Shown here one piece after another: positions 1 through 9,087 of a DNA stretch of 64,000 nt. Origin of the DNA: AR5 sp041497115 (GTDB lineage Bacteria; Methylomirabilota; Methylomirabilia; Rokubacteriales; CSP1-6); NCBI GenBank assembly GCA_041497115.1, contig JBGQFW010000006.1, forward strand, positions 1-64,000. Direction: 5' to 3'. The notes beneath the pieces are model-generated. The model had not been told where the DNA came from and ran no database searches. It saw only the letters and a list, made by a program, of their open reading frames with translations. How positions within the stretch are numbered: the stretch's first letter is position 1; each line of letters starts with the position of its first letter. The position numbers were made by a program, and so were the translations under genes.

Positions 1-45
1 ACGGGTCGCTGGACCTCCGCCCCCCCTCCGACCCCCGCCGCCTCG
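1..45 (-). repeat. possible partial copy of the palindromic intergenic element (copy E, cut by window edge)
   Basis: The first 15 bases match the inner edge of the right arm of copy B (12715-12729) at 13 of 15 positions and run into a C-rich stretch like the other arms. The rest of the element would lie left of the window, so this is only a suggestion. The remainder up to the hydrolase start at 101 holds a ribosome binding site (GAGGGAG) and nothing else recognised. Confidence 0.3.
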
Positions 46-100
46 CGTGGCGGTTAGCGATCGCGACCTGCCGGGTGCGTCGCATTCATGAGGGAGTGAC

Positions 101-907
101 ATGCCGAAGATCAATGTGAACGGGATTGGGTTGAACTATGTGGAGGCGGGGAGCGGGGCGCCTCTGTTGTTGATCATGGGGTTTGGGGGGGATCATCTGG
201 CGTGGGCGTTCCAGACGCCGGTGTTCGCGCGGCGGTATCGGGTGATCGCGTTCGACAACCGCGGGGCCGGACAGAGCGACGTGCCCGACGTCCCGTACAC
301 CACGCGGATGATGGCCGACGACGCCGTCGGCCTCCTCGACGGGCTCGGCGTCGAGCGGGCGCACGTGCTGGGCGTCTCCCTGGGCGGGATGATCGCGCAG
401 GAGGTGGCGCTCAACCATCCGCGGCGCGTGCGCTCGCTGCAGCTGCACTGCACGCTGGCCCGCCCCGACGCCTACATGCGCGCGCTGCTCGAGAGCTGGC
501 GCGCCGTCCGCGCGAAGGCGACGCCCGAGGAGTGGATGCGCATCGTCGCGCCGTGGCTCTTCGCGCCGGCGACCTACGCCGAGCGGCCGGAGCTCGTGGA
601 GGGGATCATCCAGACCGGGCTCGCCAACCCCTACCCGTTCACGCTCACAGGCTTCCTGCGCCAGGGCGACGCCGTGCGCAGCCACGACACGCTCGACCGG
701 CTCGGCGCGCTCGCCTGCCCCACCCTGGTGAGCGTGGCCGAGGACGACATCCTGGTGCCGCCGCGCTTCTCGCGCGCGCTCGCCGCCGCGATCCCCGGCG
801 CCGCCCTGCAGACCGTGGAGCGCGCCGGCCACTGCTACTTCTGGGAGCGCCCCGACACCTTCAACACCACATCCCTCGCCTTCCTCGCCCGCCACACCGC
901 CTCATAG
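101..907 (+). CDS. alpha/beta-fold hydrolase
   Basis: A 268-residue cytosolic enzyme of the alpha/beta hydrolase fold-1 superfamily, full length for the family. Visible parts are an oxyanion-loop segment near residues 26-32 (MGFGGDH), the DNRGAGQS strand-loop typical of the haloperoxidase/esterase group, the nucleophile elbow GVSLGG with Ser93, a likely acid in AEDDILVPP and the catalytic His244 in RAGHCYFWE. There is no signal peptide. ATG 101 is preceded by GAGGGAG at good spacing. The substrate cannot be told: esters, lactones and haloperoxidase-like activity all occur in this family. The gene stands alone and converges on the peptidase gene, with a palindromic element between them. Confidence 0.85.
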   Translation: MPKINVNGIGLNYVEAGSGAPLLLIMGFGGDHLAWAFQTPVFARRYRVIAFDNRGAGQSDVPDVPYTTRMMADDAVGLLDGLGVERAHVLGVSLGGMIAQEVALNHPRRVRSLQLHCTLARPDAYMRALLESWRAVRAKATPEEWMRIVAPWLFAPATYAERPELVEGIIQTGLANPYPFTLTGFLRQGDAVRSHDTLDRLGALACPTLVSVAEDDILVPPRFSRALAAAIPGAALQTVERAGHCYFWERPDTFNTTSLAFLARHTAS

Positions 908-1003
908 CCCCGCGCCACCCCCCTGGTCACGACCCACGCTCCGCTCGTCAGTGCCTCGATCGTCCAACCCCCCGCGCCCTGACATGCCCGCGATCACGCG
1001 CGA

Positions 1004-1142
1004 GGGCCGAGGCGGCGGGGTGGGGGTCTGAGAACCCGTTTCCCGCGACGCCGGACACGCTCGACGTAACGATGGGTTCGCGCAGCGGGAAGGTGAAATC
1101 CGGGCTCGTGGTTCTCAGACCCCCACCCCGCCGCCTCGGCCC
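1004..1142 (+). repeat. long palindromic intergenic element, copy A
   Basis: Perfect 33-bp inverted arms (1004-1036 and 1110-1142) flank a 73-nt core (1037-1109). The core begins CGTTTC and ends GCTCGT, as in copies B and C, while the arm bases next to it (TCTGAGAACC paired with GGTTCTCAGA) differ from those copies but still pair. It fills the convergent junction between the hydrolase (+) and the M23 peptidase (-). It could act as a bidirectional terminator, a structured RNA or a small repeat family. No poly-T tract follows either arm. The rest of 908-1195 shows nothing recognisable. Confidence 0.85.
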
Positions 1143-1195
1143 GGAGTACCACGACGCAAGGCGAGTCAGGGAGCGGGTGGATCAGGAGGTGGAGA

Positions 1196-2164
1196 TCAGT
1201 CCCAGAGGTAGGAGCGCGGGTTGACCGGCTGCCCTTTGACCAGGATCTCGTAGTGCAGGTGCGGCCCCGACGAGCGGCCGGTGTTGCCCGTCCAGCCGAT
1301 GAGCCCGCCGCGCTCGACGCGCTGCCCCTGCTGGACGTTGAGCCGCGACAGGTGGCCGTACAGCGAGCGGATGTCCTGACCGTGGTCGATGATGATCGCG
1401 TTGCCGTATTCCTGGTTGGCCCCCGCCGCGACGACGGTGCCGGCGGCGGGCGCGTAGATCGGCGTTGCGCGCTCGGCCCGGATGTCCATGCCGCTGTGGA
1501 ACTCCAGCCCCTGGGTCCACGGCGACTGGCGCGTGCCGAACTCCGAGTTGACGGCGCCGCGCACCGGCCACCGCGAGGGCAGCGCCGCCACCGCCTTGCC
1601 GGCGCGCGCCATCAGCCGCTCGAGCGCGGTGAGCCGCTGCGTCTGCTCCTTCACCGCGTCGCTCAGCCGGTTCAGCTCGTCGGTCGGCGACAGCCGCCCG
1701 GAGGGCGTCTCCGGCGTGGGCGTGCCGCCGCCGATACCGCGGTCACGGCCGCCCGGCGCCAGCTCGGGACCGAACGGCTCCCAGATGTGCGCGTGCAGCT
1801 CCCGCCAGCCGGCCATCTCCTTGCGCAGATCGGCCACCCGGGTGTTGAACGCGTCGATGGTGGTCCGCTGCTCGACGAGCTGCTGCTGGAAGGTGGATGC
1901 CTCGCGCGTGAGGTCGCGCAGGCGGTACCAGTCCCCGACCAGGGCGATCGAGACGGATACCACCACGGCCATCACGAAACCGGCGCCGATGGCGGCGGGA
2001 CGGGCGAAATTGAACCGGAGGACCCTCACACCGTCGCCCCGCACGATGAGCAAGCTGAACTGACTGCGGCGGTTCAAGCGGTTGCGCTTCCTCCTCGGAT
2101 TCGCCCCGGCGAGCCCGCCGGACCCGGAGCGTGCCAGCGACCCGGGTTCTGCGGGTTCTAGCAT
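1196..2164 (-). CDS. M23-family murein endopeptidase, membrane anchored
   Basis: A peptidoglycan DD-endopeptidase or LytM-like activator of about 322 residues. A basic N-terminus is followed by one membrane segment (AIGAGFVMAVVVSVSIAL), then a coiled-coil-like stretch, then a C-terminal Peptidase_M23 domain with the zinc ligands visible as HSGMD and HLHYE. The domain should face the periplasm. The frame is open further upstream to a GTG at 2272. ATG 2164 is preferred because GGTGAG sits 6 nt before it and the residues upstream are low-complexity. It diverges from alaC, and its 3' end faces element copy A. Confidence 0.85.
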   Translation of the reverse strand: MLEPAEPGSLARSGSGGLAGANPRRKRNRLNRRSQFSLLIVRGDGVRVLRFNFARPAAIGAGFVMAVVVSVSIALVGDWYRLRDLTREASTFQQQLVEQRTTIDAFNTRVADLRKEMAGWRELHAHIWEPFGPELAPGGRDRGIGGGTPTPETPSGRLSPTDELNRLSDAVKEQTQRLTALERLMARAGKAVAALPSRWPVRGAVNSEFGTRQSPWTQGLEFHSGMDIRAERATPIYAPAAGTVVAAGANQEYGNAIIIDHGQDIRSLYGHLSRLNVQQGQRVERGGLIGWTGNTGRSSGPHLHYEILVKGQPVNPRSYLWD

Positions 2165-2328
2165 CGGCCGCTCACCGCTGTCAACCAGGGATTCCCGCCC
2201 GCCGCCGCCAGTGAGCATGCCCTGGGATTCGGCAAACGACGTGCCGAAGACCACGCGAGGACTATCAAGCACTTACCGGTGGACGCCCGCGCCAGCGCGG
2301 CACGGAGAGCGTCGCGACCGTCAGTTGC

Positions 2329-2358
2329 GTGACAAGGCCCGGGCGGGCGGGATATGAT
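2329..2358 (+). promoter_or_regulatory. sigma70-type promoter for alaC
   Basis: GTGACA at 2329-2334 (5 of 6 to TTGACA), an 18-bp spacer and TATGAT at 2353-2358 (5 of 6 to TATAAT). This predicts a start near 2365 and a leader of about 40 nt ending in AGGGGAG before ATG 2407. It is among the clearest promoters in the window and probably serves alaC and hom. Confidence 0.65.
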
Positions 2359-2406
2359 CCGAGGACAGTTCAGGCGACGCTGCCGGCGTCGTGTCAGGGG
2401 AGCCCG

Positions 2407-3576
<1,170 letters not shown>

Positions 3577-3595
3577 GCCGCCCGCCGACCCGGCC

Positions 3596-4912
3596 ATGAG
3601 CGCGGTGAGCGAGGTCCGCATCGGCCTGCTGGGGCTCGGCACCGTCGGCGGCGGCATCGTCAAGATCCTCCAGACGCGCCGCGAGATGCTCGAGGAGCGG
3701 GCCGGCGCCCGCCTGACCCTCGCCGCGATCGCCGACGCCGACCTCACCCGCCCCCGCGAGGGGCTCGACCTGGCGACGCTGCCGATGGTCGACGACGCCG
3801 CCCGCGTGCTCGACGACCCGTCGATCCACGTCGTGATCGAGCTGGTCGGCGGGCTGGAGCCGGCCCGCACGTTCATCCTGCGCGCGCTGGCCGCCGGCAA
3901 GCACGTCGTCACCGCCAACAAGGCGCTGCTCGCCCACCACGGCGCCGAGCTCTACGACGAGGCGCGCCGGCGCGGGGTGGCGCTCGCCTTCGAGGCAGCG
4001 GTGGCGGGGGGCATCCCGCTCATCCGCGCCCTCAAGGAAGGGCTGGCCGCCAACCGCATCCTCTCGCTGGCCGGCATCGTCAACGGCACCTGCAACTACA
4101 TCCTCAGCAAGATGACCGACGAGGGGCTGGACTTCTCGCTCGTGCTCAAGGAGGCGCAGGCGCACGGCTACGCCGAGGCCGATCCCACGCTGGACATCGA
4201 GGGGATGGACTCCGCCCACAAGCTGCAGATCCTCGTGGCGCTGGCGTTCCGCACCTTCGTGGACCTCAAGGACATCCACACCGAGGGGATCACCGGGGTG
4301 ACCGCGCAGGACATCGGGTACGCGCGCGAGCTCGGCTACCGCATCAAGCTCCTGGCGATCGCCAAGGCGACCAATGGGGGCGTCGAGGCGCGCGTGCACC
4401 CCACGATGATCGCGGCGACCTCGCCGCTGGCGGCGGTGTCGGGGGTGTTCAACGCGGTCTTCCTCACCGGCGACGCCGTCGGCGACCTGATGTTCTACGG
4501 GCGCGGCGCCGGCCAGATGCCGACCGCCTCGGCGGTGTGGTCGGACGTGCTCGAGCTCGCGCGCCGCATCGCCCACGGCATCCCCTCCCTCGCGCTGGAG
4601 CTGCCCACCGTGGGCCGGCAGCCGCTGGCGCTGACGCCGATGGAGGCGATCCGCTGCTGCTACTACCTGCGCGTGATGATGCAGGACCGGCCCGGCGTGC
4701 TCTCCAAGGTGGCCGGCTTCCTCGGCGAGCACGACATCTCGATCGCCAACGTCATCCAGAAGGGGCGCGGCGCGCGCGAGGCGGTGCCCGTCGTCATGCT
4801 CACCCACGAGGCGCGCGAGCGCGACATGCGCGCCGCGCTGACGCGGATCGACCGCATGCGCGACGTGGCCGGCCCCACCGCGATGATCCGCGTCGAGGGC
4901 GGCCCCGCCTGA
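3596..4912 (+). CDS. hom: homoserine dehydrogenase
   Basis: Reduces aspartate semialdehyde to homoserine, the branch point to threonine and methionine. The 438-residue protein has an N-terminal Rossmann fold (GLLGLGTVGGGIV), the catalytic-domain signature around AVAGGIPLIRALKEGL and NGTCNYILSKM, and a C-terminal ACT domain starting near YYLRVMMQDRPGVL. The ACT domain suggests threonine feedback control. Length and order are standard for the monofunctional enzyme. No strong ribosome binding site precedes ATG 3596, so translation may be coupled to alaC. Confidence 0.95.
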   Translation: MSAVSEVRIGLLGLGTVGGGIVKILQTRREMLEERAGARLTLAAIADADLTRPREGLDLATLPMVDDAARVLDDPSIHVVIELVGGLEPARTFILRALAAGKHVVTANKALLAHHGAELYDEARRRGVALAFEAAVAGGIPLIRALKEGLAANRILSLAGIVNGTCNYILSKMTDEGLDFSLVLKEAQAHGYAEADPTLDIEGMDSAHKLQILVALAFRTFVDLKDIHTEGITGVTAQDIGYARELGYRIKLLAIAKATNGGVEARVHPTMIAATSPLAAVSGVFNAVFLTGDAVGDLMFYGRGAGQMPTASAVWSDVLELARRIAHGIPSLALELPTVGRQPLALTPMEAIRCCYYLRVMMQDRPGVLSKVAGFLGEHDISIANVIQKGRGAREAVPVVMLTHEARERDMRAALTRIDRMRDVAGPTAMIRVEGGPA

Positions 4913-5922
4913 AACGTCTGCGCGTCGTCGCCGGCGTCGCCGTCAGCGTCGCCCTCGTCGCGTGGCTGCTCCGAAGCGTGGACCTGCCCGAGCTGGGCCG
5001 CCAGCTCGCCGCCACCAACTGGTGGTGGGCGCTCCCCGCCTGCGCCGTCGGCCCCGTCGGCGTATGGGCGCGCGCGCGGCGCTGGCGCTACCTCTTCCCG
5101 CCCCGCTCCGACCCGCCGGGGCTGGTCGCCGCCAACATGATCGGCTACATGGCCAACAACGTCCTGCCGCTGCGCGCCGGCGAGCTGGTGCGCGTCTACG
5201 TGGTCGCCCGCCGCCTGCGCGCCGAGCGCGGCACGCCGACCGGCACCGGCCTCTGGCTGGCCGGCGCGACGCTCGTCGTCGAGCGCGTGATCGACAGCCT
5301 CACGCTGGTGCTGATCCTGGCGGTGCTCGTCTTCCTGATCCCGGTGCCCGCGGCGTTCCAGTACGCCGCCGCGCTCATCCTGGCCCTCGACGTCGTCGCC
5401 GCCGTCGCGGTGATCGGGCTGGCGGCCGCCCCCGACCGGGCGCGCGAGATGGTCGCGCGGCTCCTGCGCGCGTGGCCGGCGCTGGCCGGGCGGGTCGCGC
5501 GCGGCCTCGACATGGTGCTGCGCGGCCTCGAGGGCGTGCGGGCGCCCGCCCACCTGGCGCCGCTGGCCGCGTGGACGGTGTTCATCTGGACGCTCGCCGC
5601 CGGCGGCGTCTGGGCGCTGCTGCGCGCGGAGCACCTCGACCTGCCGCTGGTGGCCGGCTGGACGGTGCTGACGTTCGTCTGCTTCGGCATCAGCATCCCG
5701 TCGGCGCCCGGCTACGTCGGCGTCTGGCACGCCGCCGCCGTGCTGGGGCTGGCGATCTTCGGCGTCGGCCAGGCCCAGGCACTCGGGTTCGCCGTCCTCT
5801 ATCACGTGAGCCAGTTCGTGCCGATCACGGCGATCGGCTGGCTCTTCCTCGTGCGCGAGCAGATGTCGCTCGGCGAGGTCGCGCGCGCGCCCGGCGCCGG
5901 GACCGACGCCGGGGGGGCGTGA
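4909..5922 (+). CDS. flippase-like membrane protein (LPG synthase TM / UPF0104 family), probable CTG start
   Basis: A polytopic inner-membrane protein of about 337 residues with seven to eight hydrophobic segments. Conserved features of the lysylphosphatidylglycerol-synthase-TM family are the NMIGYMANNVLPLRAGE region and the GISIPSAPGYVGVWHA segment near the C-terminus. Members include the AglD/YbhN group and are linked to lipid or lipid-linked sugar handling; the substrate here is unknown. There is no ATG, GTG or TTG before the first membrane segment. The family-like start (L)KRLRVVAGVAV begins at CTG 4909, which overlaps the hom stop as CTGA. The next GTG (4978) would remove the first membrane helix. 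Confidence 0.8.
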   Translation: MKRLRVVAGVAVSVALVAWLLRSVDLPELGRQLAATNWWWALPACAVGPVGVWARARRWRYLFPPRSDPPGLVAANMIGYMANNVLPLRAGELVRVYVVARRLRAERGTPTGTGLWLAGATLVVERVIDSLTLVLILAVLVFLIPVPAAFQYAAALILALDVVAAVAVIGLAAAPDRAREMVARLLRAWPALAGRVARGLDMVLRGLEGVRAPAHLAPLAAWTVFIWTLAAGGVWALLRAEHLDLPLVAGWTVLTFVCFGISIPSAPGYVGVWHAAAVLGLAIFGVGQAQALGFAVLYHVSQFVPITAIGWLFLVREQMSLGEVARAPGAGTDAGGA

Positions 5923-5928
5923 TAGGAT
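5920..5928 (+). promoter_or_regulatory. extended -10-like box just upstream of lysC
   Basis: TG, one base, then TAGGAT at 5923-5928, ending 9 nt before ATG 5938. If used, transcription would begin at or next to the start codon. The embedded AGGA could instead be a distant ribosome binding site, so this is the least certain of the five similar cases (others before dapL, mltG, plsC and sat). Confidence 0.35.
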
Positions 5929-5937
5929 GCGTGGGCT

Positions 5938-7163
<1,226 letters not shown>

Positions 7164-7167
<4 letters not shown>

Positions 7168-8276
7168 TCACCGGCAAGGCGGCCGTCTTCTTCGGCCCCG
7201 GCAAGCCGTTCGAGATCCGCGAGGTAACGCTGCCCGAGGTCGAGCCGGACGCGGTGGTGATCCGCGTGGCGCTGGCCAACGTGTGCGGCTCCGACCTGCA
7301 CTTCTGGCGCGGCGACGCGCCGCTGCGCCTGCCCGCCGACGGCTGGATCTACGGTCACGAGATGACGGGCCGTGTCGCCCGCCTCGGCAGCCGCGTGAAG
7401 ACGGACTCGCTGGGGCGTCCCCTCAAGGAGGGCGACCGCGTCGTCTACACGTACTTCTATCCGTGCGGCCGCTGCTACGCGTGCCTGAACAAGGAGCCCG
7501 CCAACTGCCCGGCCAAGATCGAGCGGCCGCGCGGCCCCTCGGAGTTCCCGCATTTCCACGGGGCCTTCGCCGAGTACTACTACCTGCGGCCGGGCGGCCA
7601 CGTCTTCCTGGTCCCCGACGAGCTCTCCGACGAGCTGGTGGCCCCGGTGAACTGCGCGCTCGCGCAGGTGATCTACGGCCTGCACCAGGCCGGCCTGCGC
7701 TTCGGCGGCAGCGTGGTGATCCAGGGCGCCGGCGGGCTCGGCCTGCAGGCGGCGGCGGTCGCCAAGGACATGGGCGCGGCCACCGTGATCGTGGTGGACC
7801 AGATCCCCGGGCGGCTCGCGCTCGCGCGGCAGTTCGGCGCCGACCACGTCATCGACATCAAGGAGGTCACGGAGCGCCGGGACCGGATCGCCCTGGTGCG
7901 CACGCACACCGGCGGCGCCGGGGCCGACGTGGCGTGCGATTTCGTCGGCTTCCCCCAGGTGATCCCCGAGGGCATCGAGATGCTGCGGACGGGCGGCACC
8001 TACCTCGAGATCGGCACCATCAGCCGCGGGGCGAAGATCGAGCTGGAGCCGGCCCAGCTCGTGTGGGGGGCGAAGAGGATCGTGGGCGTCATCATGTACG
8101 ATGGCTGGGTGCTGCCGCGCGCCCTCGACTTCCTCGTGCGCAACCGGACGCGCTGGCCCTTCGACAAGCTGGTCTCCCACACCTACCCGCTCGAGGAGAT
8201 CAACCGCGCGTTCGCCGACTCCGAGTGGCACGGCCGCGAGACGACCACCATCACGCGGGCGGCGCTGCGGCCGTGA
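7164..8276 (+). CDS. zinc-binding alcohol dehydrogenase, MDR superfamily
   Basis: A 370-residue medium-chain dehydrogenase/reductase. It has the catalytic zinc site (CGSD and GHEM), the four structural-zinc cysteines in CGRCYACLNKEPANC, and the nucleotide-binding GAGGLGLQAAAVAKDMGA motif. The acidic residue after the second strand (VVDQ) suggests NAD rather than NADP. Full length, with ATG 7164 overlapping the lysC stop as ATGA. The substrate is unknown; threonine, sorbitol and scyllo-inosose-type dehydrogenases look similar, and a role in amino-acid metabolism would fit the neighbours but is not shown. Confidence 0.85.
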
Positions 8277-8623
8277 AGGAGCTGCGGCGGCGGCTGGAGC
8301 GCGAGCGGCTGGCGGCGGCGACGCGGCTGCGCCAGCTCGGCGGGCAGATCACGCTGGAGGAGTCGACCACGCCGGCCGACAGCGTGTGGGACGAGGCGGA
8401 CCACATCCAGGCCAGCGAGCAGCGCGACATGGGGCTGCTGAGCCGCGAGCGGCTGATCGAGCGCATCGAGCGGCTCACCGCCGCCCTCAAGCGGTTCGAC
8501 GACGGCACCTACGGCACCTGCACGGAGTGCGAAAAGCCGATCGGTCAGGCCCGGCTGAAGGCGATCCCCGAGGTCGCGACCTGCGTCACCTGCCAGGCCA
8601 AGCTCGAGCGCGGCGAAGCCTGA
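8273..8623 (+). CDS. TraR/DksA-family zinc finger protein
   Basis: A 116-residue protein with an N-terminal coiled-coil hairpin (KELRRRLERERLAAATRL onward) and a C-terminal C4 zinc finger, CTEC and CVTC. This is the DksA/TraR layout, in which the coiled coil enters the RNA polymerase secondary channel. The acidic coiled-coil tip of true DksA is not clear, so a DksA-like protein of general transcription or stress function is the safe call. GTG 8273 overlaps the dehydrogenase stop as GTGA, which fixes the start. Confidence 0.85.
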   Translation: MKELRRRLERERLAAATRLRQLGGQITLEESTTPADSVWDEADHIQASEQRDMGLLSRERLIERIERLTAALKRFDDGTYGTCTECEKPIGQARLKAIPEVATCVTCQAKLERGEA

Positions 8624-8698
8624 GCGGCGCCCGCGTCCCCTGACCGTCTCCGTTCGTCCACTCTAGCCGCCGCCGCGCGCGCGTGCGATCGTGCGCGC

Positions 8699-9085
8699 AT
8701 GACGCTCTACTCGCGCCACCAGCTCCTGCTCCTCCTGCTCCTCGTCGTCGCGGCCGGCGCCGGGCTGGCGATCGATCACTGGCGCCGCGCGCGGCCCGAG
8801 GCCGTCGAGCGGCTCGAGGAGATGGATCGACGGTCGCCGGCGGCCCCGGCGGCTCCCGCCGACGCCGCGCCCCGTCATCCCGCGCGGCGGACTCTCGCGA
8901 CGCCGCCGCTCGATCTCAACCGCGCGAGCGCGCCCGAGCTGGCGCGGCTGCCGGGCGTCGGCCCGGCGCTGGCCCGCCGCATCGTCGAGGCGCGCCCGTT
9001 CGCCGCGCTCGACGACCTCGCCCGGGTGCGCGGCCTGCGACCGGCCACGCGCGAGCGGGTGCGTCCGCTGCTCACGCTGCCGTAG
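8699..9085 (+). CDS. comEA: ComEA-like helix-hairpin-helix DNA-binding protein
   Basis: A 128-residue protein with an N-terminal membrane anchor (LLLLLLLVVAAGAGLAI), a proline/alanine-rich linker and a C-terminal helix-hairpin-helix pair (DLNRASAPELARLPGVGPAL and a second hairpin). This is the ComEA pattern: a periplasm-facing receptor that binds double-stranded DNA during natural uptake. comEC starts 2 nt after the stop, so the two are surely co-transcribed. The 75-bp gap before it shows no clear promoter. Confidence 0.85.
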   Translation: MTLYSRHQLLLLLLLVVAAGAGLAIDHWRRARPEAVERLEEMDRRSPAAPAAPADAAPRHPARRTLATPPLDLNRASAPELARLPGVGPALARRIVEARPFAALDDLARVRGLRPATRERVRPLLTLP

Positions 9086-9087
9086 CG

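Noticed and set aside
1004..1142. Simple rho-independent terminator
   Set aside because: The 73-nt core is far longer than a terminator loop and neither arm is followed by a T tract, so a classical intrinsic terminator was not called, although termination remains possible.
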